DNA of 64,000 nt from Sinomonas sp. ASV322 (lineage in GTDB: Bacteria; Actinomycetota; Actinomycetes; Actinomycetales; Micrococcaceae), in the NCBI RefSeq assembly GCF_030908245.1, contig NZ_JAVFJJ010000001.1, positions 524,018-588,017 of the forward strand, given 5' to 3'. Under the pieces are notes generated by a model. The model did no database searches and was not told the DNA's origin. It was given only the letters and a program-made list of their open reading frames with translations. Below are positions 1 to 7,931 of the stretch, one piece after another. Numbering within the stretch: position 1 is the first letter of the stretch; each line of letters begins with the position of its first letter. The translations under genes were made by a program, and so were the position numbers.

Positions 1-306
1 GCTCACGACGACGTTCCGGCTCGACTGCGTGCTGATCTCCGCCTCGGAGACGCCGGAGCCGTCAACGCGCTGGCGGATGATCTCGACCGCCTGGTTGAGC
101 TGATCCGGCGTCACCGCGCCGCCACCCGTCACCTTGGGCGCGAGGATCATCTGGGTTCCGCCCTCGAGATCGAGCGCGAGCTTGGGCGCCCATGACGCTT
201 GGGCTACGAGGACACCGCCGCTGAGGGCAGCGACGAGAGCGACGAACAGGACGACGAGCCAGACGAGGGTCCTGAGTCCCGGCCGCTTCGTGCGGGATCG
301 AGCCAT
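1..306 (-). CDS. secD: Protein translocase subunit SecD (N-terminal part)
   Basis: The first 102 codons of SecD; the rest lies beyond the left edge. SecD forms, with SecF and YajC, the membrane complex that uses proton motive force to help preproteins through SecYEG. The ATG is at 306-304. A basic start (MARSRTKRPG) is followed by a membrane segment at about residues 13-33 and then the family motif LDLEGGTQ at about 44-51 and the segment IIRQRVDGSGVSEAEI, which opens the first periplasmic P1 domain. It follows yajC on the same strand with a 74-base gap, the usual ruvB-yajC-secD order of actinobacteria. Identity is secure; only the N-terminus can be judged. Confidence 0.93.
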   Translation of the reverse strand, partial: MARSRTKRPGLRTLVWLVVLFVALVAALSGGVLVAQASWAPKLALDLEGGTQMILAPKVTGGGAVTPDQLNQAVEIIRQRVDGSGVSEAEISTQSSRNVVVS

Positions 307-380
307 GGGTTCATTACTCCTGATGAGACGGCCGCTGCGCGCGATCGAGCCGGGCGCGGGTGGCAGGCGTTGAGTGGCTT

Positions 381-806
381 TTACTTGCCTTCGCCGTTGA
401 GGCGCTTGAGGGTCTCCTCCGGGGTCTCTCCGGGGCGGGCCTCGGTGTGCGGGGCAGGATCGCCCGACGGGGTGTGCGACTGCGCCTCGGCGGCCGCATC
501 GTCGTCGTCGGCCGCCTGCTCGTCGACTGCGGGCGCTGCCGACGGCTCGACGACCTTCGAGATGGCCTGCTTGTGGACGGTGGCCGTGGCACCCGGGGAA
601 AGCTCAAGAACGACCTTGTTCTCGCTTTCGTCGACCGACACGATGCGTCCGAAGAGCCCGAAGCTCGTCATGACCTCGACACCGGGGACGAACTTCGAAC
701 GCATCTCGGCCTGCTGCGACTGGGTCTTCCTGTTGCGCCGGAACATCGTGAAGATGAAGAACGCAAAAACGACAAGCAGGAGGATGGTTATCGGATCGAA
801 GGGCAT
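381..806 (-). CDS. yajC: Preprotein translocase subunit YajC
   Basis: A 141-residue single-pass membrane protein, accessory subunit of the SecDF complex. The start is the ATG at 806-804 (MPFDPITILL); an upstream in-frame codon would add 24 residues that do not fit the family. The membrane helix is at about residues 7-23, followed by a basic FRRNRKTQ stop-transfer and the YajC core (MRSKFVPGVEVMTSFGLFGR and the VLELSPGATATVHK stretch). The last 50 residues are an acidic, Ala/Pro-rich tail typical of actinobacterial YajC, longer than in E. coli (about 110 residues). It lies between ruvB and secD on the same strand. Confidence 0.95.
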   Translation of the reverse strand: MPFDPITILLLVVFAFFIFTMFRRNRKTQSQQAEMRSKFVPGVEVMTSFGLFGRIVSVDESENKVVLELSPGATATVHKQAISKVVEPSAAPAVDEQAADDDDAAAEAQSHTPSGDPAPHTEARPGETPEETLKRLNGEGK

Positions 807-969
807 GGTGAATCCAATCTCTTGGGTGGCACGCGACTGGGGATGCGCGCCTGACCCGGATCGTTCCGGGCACAGCATCTCGGCCCGCCAGAGGCAGGTT
901 GTCTTCCTTCAGTCTACGGGCAAGGAGACACAAGAGTTCCCGGCGGCGCGCCTCGCGGGGGGCAGGCCG

Positions 970-2064
970 TCAGCGCCACTCGGCGAGGACGTCGTCGTCG
1001 CCCGTCTCCTCGGACGCGCCTGTTCCGGGTCCAAAAAGAGTTGAGCTGTAGGCGAACGGGGCATCGGGCGGGACTGGCAGGCCCAAGTGCTGGTAGGCCG
1101 CGGGCGTCGCGATGCGCCCGCGCGGGGTGCGTCCCATGAGGCCCTCGCGCACAAGGTACGGCTCGGCAACAGTCTCGACCGTCTCCGGCTCCTCCCCCAC
1201 GGCAATCGCGAGGGTCGACAAGCCCACGGGACCTCCGCCGAACTTCGTCGCGAGCGCCGTGAGGACCGCGCGGTCAAGGCGGTCCAGTCCCCTCGCGTCG
1301 ACCTCGTACATATCGAGCGCGGCTGCCGCAGTGCGAGCGTCGATGCGTTCGATCCGGTGCACGAGGGCCCAGTCCCGAACGCGACGGAGCAGACGGTTCG
1401 CGATGCGCGGAGTCCCGCGCGAGCGCCCTGCAACCTCTGTGAAGCCAGCCGACGTCACCCTGAGGTCCAGAAGGCCCGCCGAGCGTCGCAGGACCAGCTC
1501 GAGCTCCTCGACGGAATAGAACTCGAGATGGCCCGTGAAGCCGAAGCGGTCGCGCAGCGGCCCGGGCAGGAGGCCGGCCCGGGTCGTCGCGCCGACGAGC
1601 GTGAACGGCGGCAGGTCGAGCGGGATCGCCGTCGCGCCCGCGCCCTTGCCCACGACGATGTCGACCCGGAAATCCTCCATGGCCATGTAGAGCATTTCCT
1701 CGGCGGGCCGAGACATGCGGTGGATCTCATCGAGGAAGAGGACCTCGCCCTCGGAGAGCGAGGAGAGGATCGCCGCGAGATCGCCCGCGTGCTGGATCGC
1801 CGGCCCCGACGAGATTCTGAGCGGCGCGTTCATCTCCGCCGCGATGATCATCGCGAGCGTCGTCTTGCCGAGGCCGGGAGGCCCCGAGAGCAGCACGTGA
1901 TCGGCGCTGCGTCCGCGCAGCCGCGACGCCTCGAGCACGAGCGAGAGCTGGCGCCTGACACGCTGCTGGCCGACGAAGTCGTCGAGCAGCTTCGGGCGGA
2001 GCGCCGCCTCGATCGCGCGCTCCTCGGGCTCCTCGCCCGTCGACACGATAGACGGCTCAGCCAC
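970..2064 (-). CDS. ruvB: Holliday junction branch migration helicase RuvB
   Basis: The 364-residue AAA+ motor of the RuvABC resolvasome; hexameric rings pump DNA through the RuvA-bound Holliday junction. Visible are Walker [10 protein letters not shown] (residues 61-69), Walker B LFLDEIH (about 109-115), sensor 1 GATTRAG, and the C-terminal winged helix ([12 protein letters not shown] ... [16 protein letters not shown]). Length is normal for actinobacteria. The start overlaps the end of ruvA by 8 bases, so translation is probably coupled. The C-terminal tail is acidic and slightly extended. Confidence 0.97.
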   Translation of the reverse strand: MAEPSIVSTGEEPEERAIEAALRPKLLDDFVGQQRVRRQLSLVLEASRLRGRSADHVLLSGPPGLGKTTLAMIIAAEMNAPLRISSGPAIQHAGDLAAILSSLSEGEVLFLDEIHRMSRPAEEMLYMAMEDFRVDIVVGKGAGATAIPLDLPPFTLVGATTRAGLLPGPLRDRFGFTGHLEFYSVEELELVLRRSAGLLDLRVTSAGFTEVAGRSRGTPRIANRLLRRVRDWALVHRIERIDARTAAAALDMYEVDARGLDRLDRAVLTALATKFGGGPVGLSTLAIAVGEEPETVETVAEPYLVREGLMGRTPRGRIATPAAYQHLGLPVPPDAPFAYSSTLFGPGTGASEETGDDDVLAEWR

Positions 2065-2704
2065 GCGAACCCGCCTTCACGGGCGTCCTGGCGCCCTGGC
2101 CGAGCCACCGCAGCGTTGCCCGCAGAATCTCCGGGACGCTCCCGGCATCGGCCAGATCGGGCCGGTCCTCGAGCGCGCGCCCGATGCTCGATTCCGCGTC
2201 CTTCTCGGACCAGCCAAGGGAAGTCATCGCCGCGATCACCTGCGGCTTCCACGCCGCGTCAGCCGAGGCGGGCGACGACGGCGCGAGGCCGCCCGGCGTG
2301 CCATGCGGAACGAGCTTGCCCTTGAGTTCGAGGACGAGGCGCGCGCCGACTTTCGGCCCAATGCCCGGAACCTTCGTGAACGCCTTGGCGTCCTCGGAAT
2401 GAGCCGCCACGCGCACGGCTTCAGGGCTGTGGACCGCCAAGACCGCGAGGGCGAGCCGAGGCCCCACGCCAGCGACCCCCAGCAGGACCTCGAATACCTC
2501 GCGCTCATCAATCGACGCGAAGCCGTAGAGCGTGAGCGAATCCTCGCGCACGACCATGAGGGTATGCACGGTGCCAGGCTCCCCGACCCCAAGGCCGGCG
2601 AGCGTCTGCGGCGTGGCGGCGAAAGACATGCCGACCCCGCCGACGTCGATCACCCCCGACGAGAGCCCGACGTGCGCCACCATGCCGCGGAGGAAACTGA
2701 TCAT
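2057..2704 (-). CDS. ruvA: Holliday junction branch migration protein RuvA
   Basis: A 215-residue protein that binds four-way DNA junctions and loads RuvB. The start is the ATG at 2704 ([13 protein letters not shown]), preceded by a GGGAG ribosome site; an earlier frame extension is not family-like. The OB-fold N-terminal domain is followed by two helix-hairpin-helix motifs ([20 protein letters not shown] and [20 protein letters not shown]) and a C-terminal RuvB-binding domain ([16 protein letters not shown]). It overlaps ruvB by 8 bases. Upstream, a 259-base gap to ruvC is filled mostly by 63-bp repeats, so ruvA may rely on its own promoter. Confidence 0.96.
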   Translation of the reverse strand: MISFLRGMVAHVGLSSGVIDVGGVGMSFAATPQTLAGLGVGEPGTVHTLMVVREDSLTLYGFASIDEREVFEVLLGVAGVGPRLALAVLAVHSPEAVRVAAHSEDAKAFTKVPGIGPKVGARLVLELKGKLVPHGTPGGLAPSSPASADAAWKPQVIAAMTSLGWSEKDAESSIGRALEDRPDLADAGSVPEILRATLRWLGQGARTPVKAGSRG

Positions 2705-2787
2705 CGCGGAGCGCTCCCTTCTGCTATCCGAACACATCTACGAACAACTTAGCGTCAGCAGCCGACAGAACACGTCAGGATATGCGG

Positions 2788-2993
2788 CGCGCCTTCGACT
2801 CGGCCGCTGGCCATCTCTCCGCACGCTTCGGGAACCTTTACAACTTTCGACGCGCCTTCGACTCCGCCGCTGGCCATCTCTCCGCACGCTTCGGGAACCT
2901 TTACGACTTTCGACGCGCCCTGGACTCCGCCGCTGGCCATCTCTCCGCACGCTTCGGGAACCTTTACGACTTTCGACGCGCCTTCGACTCGGC
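2788..2993. repeat. 63-bp tandem repeat, three copies plus a partial fourth inside ruvC
   Basis: Three complete 63-bp units start at 2788, 2851 and 2914. A fourth, partial unit at 2977-2993 is the coding end of ruvC itself. Copies differ by only 1-4 bases. Recognisable blocks in each unit are CGCGCC, CGCTGGCCATCTCTCC, GCACGCTTCGGGAACC and GACTTTCGA. The period is a multiple of three, so one minus-strand frame stays open across all units, but that frame overlaps ruvC and has no plausible start. The simplest reading is recent tandem duplication seeded at the 3' end of ruvC. Confidence 0.9.
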
Positions 2994-3578
2994 TTCCACC
3001 CACGCCCGTTGGGCCGGCGTCATCGCCGTCGCCGGCATCGCTGTCGTACGTCCGACGGCGGAAGGCGAGCCCGGCGCGGAGCCGCGCCAAGCGTGGGCCA
3101 AGGCAAGCGCGAGGGCGTCGGCGGCATCGGCCGGTCGGGGCGACGCGTCGAGGCGCAGGATCTTCGTCACCATGCGCGTCACGGCGTCCTTATCGGCGCG
3201 GCCACTCCCCGTCACCGCTGCCTTGACCTCGGAGGGCGTGTGCAGGGCAACGGGTATTCCCTTGCGGGCCGCCGCAGCGATCACGACGCCCGAGGCCTGG
3301 GCGACGCCCATGACCGTGCTCACGTTCAGCTGGGAAAAGACGCGTTCGACGGCGACGACTTCCGGCTCGTAGCGCTCGAGCCACTCGTCGATCGCGGTAG
3401 CGATGACGAGCAGGCGCGCGTCGAGCGGCTGGTCCGCCGAAGTTCCGACAACGCCAACGCCCACGAGGGAGGCGCGCCGATCCCGCGCGACATCGACGAC
3501 ACCCAGGCCGCACCTCGTGAGGCCCGGGTCGACGCCGAGTACGCGGAGATTGACGGAACCAGCCACGGCGGGGGTCAC
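2964..3578 (-). CDS. ruvC: Crossover junction endodeoxyribonuclease RuvC
   Basis: A 204-residue RNase H-fold endonuclease that nicks Holliday junctions symmetrically. The acidic active site is visible: D in [12 protein letters not shown] (about residue 17), E in [10 protein letters not shown] (about 75), and the C-terminal [14 protein letters not shown]. The start is GTG at 3578, overlapping the TGA of yebC in a GTGA arrangement, which implies translational coupling. The C-terminal 40 residues exceed the usual 160-175-residue core, and the last codons (KARRKS) and stop fall in the first unit of a 63-bp tandem repeat that continues downstream. Confidence 0.95.
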   Translation of the reverse strand: MTPAVAGSVNLRVLGVDPGLTRCGLGVVDVARDRRASLVGVGVVGTSADQPLDARLLVIATAIDEWLERYEPEVVAVERVFSQLNVSTVMGVAQASGVVIAAAARKGIPVALHTPSEVKAAVTGSGRADKDAVTRMVTKILRLDASPRPADAADALALALAHAWRGSAPGSPSAVGRTTAMPATAMTPAQRAWVEAESKARRKS

Positions 3579-4330
3579 TCGGCCTCGAGGGCCGCCATGA
3601 CCTCCTCGCTCATGTCCGCGTTTGTGTAGACGTTCTGGACGTCGTCGAGGTCCTCGAGAGCGTCCACGAGGCGCATGAACTTGCGCGCGCCGTCCGCATC
3701 GAGCTCAACCTCCATGGACGGGACGAACTCCGCCTCGTCGGTGTCGTACTCGATCGCGGCGTCCTTGAGGGCGTCCCGGATGGCCTGGAGGTCGTTCGGC
3801 TCGGAATAGACGACCCAATTCTCGCCAGCGTCCTTGACCTCCTCGGCGCCGGCCTCGAGAACGGCCATGAGGACGTCGTCCTCGGACAGGCCGTTCTTCG
3901 GGAGGCTCACGACGCCCTTGCGCGTGAAGAGGTAGCTCACGGACCCCTGATCCGCCATCGAGCCGCCATTGCGGGTCACCGCGAGGCGCACGTCAGCGGC
4001 CGCCCGGTTGCGGTTCTCCGTGAGGCACTCGATGAGGAGCGCGGAACCCTGGGGACCGCGGGCCTCATACATGATCTCCGTGTACTCGATCGCCTCGCCG
4101 GTGAGGCCGGCGCCGCGCTTGATCGCCCGATCGATGTTGTCGTTCGGGACCGAGTTCTTCTTGGCCTTCGAGACGGCAAGGTCAAGCGCCGGGTTGCCAG
4201 ACAGGTCGGGGCCACCCAAGCGCGCCGCAACCTCGATCGTCTTGATGTACTTGGCGAACGCCTTGGCACGCTTGGCGTCGATGACCGCCTTCTTGTGCTT
4301 CGTGGTCGCCCATTTGGAGTGGCCGGACAT
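3575..4330 (-). CDS. YebC/PmpR family transcriptional regulator
   Basis: A 251-residue cytoplasmic protein of the TACO1/YebC family. Members are DNA-binding regulators or help ribosomes through difficult sequences; which applies here cannot be told. The hallmark N-terminus [20 protein letters not shown] is present, as are [18 protein letters not shown] (here [14 protein letters not shown]) and [14 protein letters not shown] motifs. The gene sits between pdxT and ruvC, its usual actinobacterial position. Its TGA overlaps the ruvC GTG, and it begins 2 bases after pdxT ends, so pdxT-yebC-ruvC read as one unit. Confidence 0.95.
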   Translation of the reverse strand: MSGHSKWATTKHKKAVIDAKRAKAFAKYIKTIEVAARLGGPDLSGNPALDLAVSKAKKNSVPNDNIDRAIKRGAGLTGEAIEYTEIMYEARGPQGSALLIECLTENRNRAAADVRLAVTRNGGSMADQGSVSYLFTRKGVVSLPKNGLSEDDVLMAVLEAGAEEVKDAGENWVVYSEPNDLQAIRDALKDAAIEYDTDEAEFVPSMEVELDADGARKFMRLVDALEDLDDVQNVYTNADMSEEVMAALEAE

Positions 4331-4332
4331 GC

Positions 4333-5037
4333 CTACGCTTCTCCCTTGATCATGCGGATGAAAAGTTCATGGACTCGCAGCTCGCCCGTCACTTCCGGAT
4401 GGAAGGATGTCGCGAGCAGATTTCCCGAACGGACTGCGACAATTCTAGACTGGCCGCCCAACGTGGCCGTGTGCGACGCATGCTGGGGATCGACTTCGGC
4501 CAGCACCTCGACGGACTCCCCCACGCGCTCGACCCACGGGCCGCGGATGAAGACGGCGTGGACGGGACCACCCGACTGATCGATGTCCTTGAAGTCCAGA
4601 TCGGTTTCGAAGGACTCCCGCTGCCGGCCGAAGGCATTGCGCCGCACCGTGATGTCGAGGCCTCCGAAGGTCCCCTGCGGCTTCCCCGAAAGGTCTTCGG
4701 CGGGATCGGCGATCTCGTCGGCGAGGAGAATCATGCCCGCGCACGAGCCATAGACCGGGAAGCCCTCGGCGATCTTCCGCTTGAGCGGCTCCGACACACC
4801 GAACGCGCGGGCGAGCTTGTCGATCGCCGTCGACTCGCCGCCCGGGATGACCAGCCCATCGAGCCCGTCGAGTTCCTCAGGTCGACGCACCTTGACTGCG
4901 TCCGCCCCCAACGACTCGAGTGCATGAACGTGCTCCCGCACGTCACCCTGAAGCGCAAGCACACCGACGCGCAGCGCGGGCGCGCCTGAGGCTTCGGCGG
5001 GCGGGCGGGAAGAAGTCCGATCGACGCGGGAATTCAC
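4333..5037 (-). CDS. pdxT: Pyridoxal 5'-phosphate synthase glutaminase subunit PdxT
   Basis: The glutaminase half of the deoxyxylulose-independent PLP synthase; it releases ammonia from glutamine and passes it to PdxS. Class I amidotransferase features are visible: [11 protein letters not shown], the substrate loop PGGESTAI, the nucleophile in [10 protein letters not shown], and the distal His/Glu in SFHPEVTGE. The assigned GTG start gives 234 residues, some 25-30 more than typical at the N-terminus ([18 protein letters not shown]), so the true start may be internal. Its partner pdxS lies 5.2 kb away, beyond two plus-strand genes. Confidence 0.95.
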   Translation of the reverse strand: MNSRVDRTSSRPPAEASGAPALRVGVLALQGDVREHVHALESLGADAVKVRRPEELDGLDGLVIPGGESTAIDKLARAFGVSEPLKRKIAEGFPVYGSCAGMILLADEIADPAEDLSGKPQGTFGGLDITVRRNAFGRQRESFETDLDFKDIDQSGGPVHAVFIRGPWVERVGESVEVLAEVDPQHASHTATLGGQSRIVAVRSGNLLATSFHPEVTGELRVHELFIRMIKGEA

Positions 5038-5171
5038 CTATCCAGTCTAGTAGGGGCCGCCACGCGGCACGCGAACCGCCCTCCGCGCGCCGACGACACA
5101 GGCCGGGCGAGGAAGCCGCACCGGTAGCATGGACGCCGGACCGTGTTCGACGACAGATTGAGGATTGCACG

Positions 5172-7862
5172 ATGTGCGGTATCGCCGGCTACTACGGTTT
5201 CGCTCAGGATCGGGCTCTGCTCGAGACGATGAACAGCTGCATCCAGCACCGAGGCCCTGACGGCGAGGGCTACTACGTCTCCGATCCTGTTGGTGACCGG
5301 TCCGTGGGCCTCGCTCACCGCCGTCTCGCCATCGTCGACCGCGCCCACGGCCAGGAGCCGATGGTCAGCGCCGACGGCCAGACGATCCTCATCTACAACG
5401 GCGAGGTCTACAACTACCGGGAGCTCCGCACCGAGCTCGAAGGGCTCGGACGCACCTTCGCGACCGTCTCGGACACCGAGGTCGTCCTCCAGGCCTATGA
5501 GGAATGGGGCACGGACGCCTTCGACCGCTTCAACGGGATGTTCGGCCTCGCCATCCTCGACCACGCGAACGGCCGGCTCGTCCTCGCGCGCGACCACTTC
5601 GGCATCAAGCCGCTCTATTGGGCCAACGCCGGATCCGAGCGGGAGCCCCAGCTGCTCTTCGCCTCGGAGATCAAGCCGATCCTCGCCACCGGGAAGCTCG
5701 AGGCCCAGCCGAACGAGCGGATCCTCTACCGATACCTCCGGTACCGTATCCACGACGACACGGCCGAGACCTTCTTCGAAGGCGTCAACAAGCTCCTTCC
5801 GGGCGAGATGATGACCGTCGACCTCGAGACGGGCCGCCTCCGCATCTCGAGCTACACGCGGCTGCGCGAAGAACTCGAGGAGCTCGCCAAGGTCAGCGCC
5901 CCGTACACGCCGGATGTCGTCGACGAATACCGGCGCCGCTTCACGGAGGCAATCCGCATCCGCCTCAACTCCGAGGTCCCGGTGGGCAGCGCCCTCTCGG
6001 GCGGACTCGACTCGTCCGCCGTCGTCGTCACGATCAACCGCCTCATGCAGGAGAACGCCGAGGGTCTCGAAGCCGTCGGCGCGAAGCAGAACACGTTCAG
6101 CGCGGTCTTCCCCAACGCGATCAACGACGAGGAGGCGTATGCGGACGCGGCGATCGCCGTCTGCAAGGGGAACATCGAGGCCCACAAGATCAAGCCCACG
6201 CCTGAGAGCTTCGACGCCGACCTCGAGGACTTCGTCCGCACCATGGAGGAGCCCATCATCTCCTCCGGCCCCTACGCGCAGTACTGCGTCATGAAAGAGG
6301 CCTCGAAGCACGTCACGGTCCTGCTCGACGGCCAGGGTGCCGACGAGATGATGGCGGGCTACATCCCGTACTACTTCGCCTACCTGCGCCAGCTCAAGGA
6401 CGACGGCGACCTCGCGACGCTCGCGCGGGAGTCGTCGTCGAGCCTCGACATCTTCTACCGCCTCGGCCGCTTCCGCCTCAAGGGCATGGCGAGCGGCAAG
6501 AAGGCCGTCTCGATGGGCACCCTGCTCAAGCGCGACTGGGCGCAGAAGTTCACCGGAGAGTCCTTTGGGAACATCCCGGCAAACCTCAAGCTGCGCCTCA
6601 TCGACGACCTCTTCGAGAAGTCCCTCCCATCGCTTCTGCGGTACGAGGACAAGAACACGATGCGCTTCTCGCTCGAGGGACGCGTGCCGTTCCTCGACAA
6701 GGAGGTCGTCAAGTACCTCTTCAGCCTCTCCGACGAGGCCATCATCAAGGAGGGCTGGAACAAGCGCGTTCTGCGCGACGCGACGCGCGGCCTCCTGCCC
6801 GAGATGATCAGCAACCGCCGCAACAAGATCGGCTTCACGACGCCCGAGGCCGAGTGGTTCAAGCTCATGAAGGAGCGGATCTACAAGATCTTCATGTCGA
6901 ACTCCTTCTACAGCCGCCCGTATTGGGACCGCGAGCAGGTCCTCACGGCGTTCGAGGAGTACCTCAACGGCAAGAACGACGCCGACACGATGATCTTCTG
7001 GCGGCTGCTCAACGTCGAACTGTGGTTCCGCGAGTTCATCGACAAGGACGAGGCTCCGGCCGACGTCAAGCTCAACAAGAGCGACTATGAGGCCAACCCG
7101 GACAAGGACCTCGACATCGTCTCGGCCGGCCAGACTTTCCGCCGCTACCCGCTCCAGACCGACGTGTTCTCGCGGGGCACCGAGCTGGCGCCTGCCGTGT
7201 CCGGCTATGTCGAGCGGTTCTTCAACGGGCTGCCCGAGGCGCCCGAGGAGGCGCGCAAGGCGGTCGAGGGCCTCCCGTGGTACCTGCTCGTGAGCGAGAA
7301 GATCGTCGCCATCACGCAGGGCCGCTCCTTCCCGGTCTGGGAGATCGAGGTCTCCCCCGCCGCCCGCGTGCTCAGCAAGTTCGTGACGCGCACGCCTGCC
7401 GGGATCGGCCTCGGAAGCCCGTGGTCGATGCAGATCGCGATCAACGAGGTCGGCCTTCCGCTCATCGTCAAGGCCGCGGCGGCCTCCGTCGTCGGCAAGG
7501 TCCAAGGGAAGAGCGGCGTCTTCTACGACGTCGTGGGCCACAACATCAACGCGATCGACGGCGCGACGCCGTACAGCCTCGGCGCCGCGAGCAACTCGGT
7601 CAAGCTCGCGCCCAAGGATCCCGACGGTGTCGCGCGGTCGCTCAGCTCCGCGATCCGCGCCGCGCTGCCCGCGGAAGCGACCGCGACCTTCGGCGGGACA
7701 GCCATCATGGACGCGAACGATCTCGGCGTCGTCGTCATGGGCCACGACACGGGCCTTCCGAAGGAGACTATCGCCGGGATGTTCAAGGACAACCCGCAGG
7801 GCCAGGGCTCGCAGGCCACGCCGATGTCCCTCGTCTTCACCCAGGACGCCGCGGCCGAATAG
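5172..7862 (+). CDS. asnB: Asparagine synthase (glutamine-hydrolysing) fused to a CofE/F420-ligase-like domain
   Basis: An 896-residue protein. It starts at the ATG at 5172, which exposes Cys2 (MCGIAGYY) of the class II glutaminase; a GAGGA site lies upstream. Residues 1-220 are the glutaminase (IQHRGPDGEG, YNGEVYNYRELR). Residues about 230-630 are the synthetase with the PP-loop SALSGGLDSSAVV and LDGQGADEMMAGY. Usual AsnB proteins end near residue 620-650. Here about 200 further residues resemble F420-0:glutamyl ligase (CofE) proteins: LVSEKIVAITQGR, VVGHNINAIDGATPYSLG, KLAPKDPDGVARSL, then TAIMDANDLGVVVMGHD. The fusion frame is uninterrupted. AsnB activity is probable; the tail could add or modify an amide bond, but that is inference. 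Confidence 0.88.
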   Translation: MCGIAGYYGFAQDRALLETMNSCIQHRGPDGEGYYVSDPVGDRSVGLAHRRLAIVDRAHGQEPMVSADGQTILIYNGEVYNYRELRTELEGLGRTFATVSDTEVVLQAYEEWGTDAFDRFNGMFGLAILDHANGRLVLARDHFGIKPLYWANAGSEREPQLLFASEIKPILATGKLEAQPNERILYRYLRYRIHDDTAETFFEGVNKLLPGEMMTVDLETGRLRISSYTRLREELEELAKVSAPYTPDVVDEYRRRFTEAIRIRLNSEVPVGSALSGGLDSSAVVVTINRLMQENAEGLEAVGAKQNTFSAVFPNAINDEEAYADAAIAVCKGNIEAHKIKPTPESFDADLEDFVRTMEEPIISSGPYAQYCVMKEASKHVTVLLDGQGADEMMAGYIPYYFAYLRQLKDDGDLATLARESSSSLDIFYRLGRFRLKGMASGKKAVSMGTLLKRDWAQKFTGESFGNIPANLKLRLIDDLFEKSLPSLLRYEDKNTMRFSLEGRVPFLDKEVVKYLFSLSDEAIIKEGWNKRVLRDATRGLLPEMISNRRNKIGFTTPEAEWFKLMKERIYKIFMSNSFYSRPYWDREQVLTAFEEYLNGKNDADTMIFWRLLNVELWFREFIDKDEAPADVKLNKSDYEANPDKDLDIVSAGQTFRRYPLQTDVFSRGTELAPAVSGYVERFFNGLPEAPEEARKAVEGLPWYLLVSEKIVAITQGRSFPVWEIEVSPAARVLSKFVTRTPAGIGLGSPWSMQIAINEVGLPLIVKAAAASVVGKVQGKSGVFYDVVGHNINAIDGATPYSLGAASNSVKLAPKDPDGVARSLSSAIRAALPAEATATFGGTAIMDANDLGVVVMGHDTGLPKETIAGMFKDNPQGQGSQATPMSLVFTQDAAAE

Positions 7863-7931
7863 CCGAGGCTGCGGCCCTGCCTCGCGGCCCCGGTCCTTGC
7901 CCGGGGCCGCTAGGCGTGAAAGGCTCCTTTC

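Noticed and set aside
2726..2752. A LexA box upstream of ruvA
   Set aside because: CGAAC occurs twice as a direct repeat 12 bases apart, not as the inverted GAAC-N4-GTTC arrangement.
2755..3090. A repeat protein encoded by the 63-bp units (unit includes [14 protein letters not shown])
   Set aside because: The frame overlaps ruvC in another phase, has no ribosome site and depends only on the period being a multiple of three.
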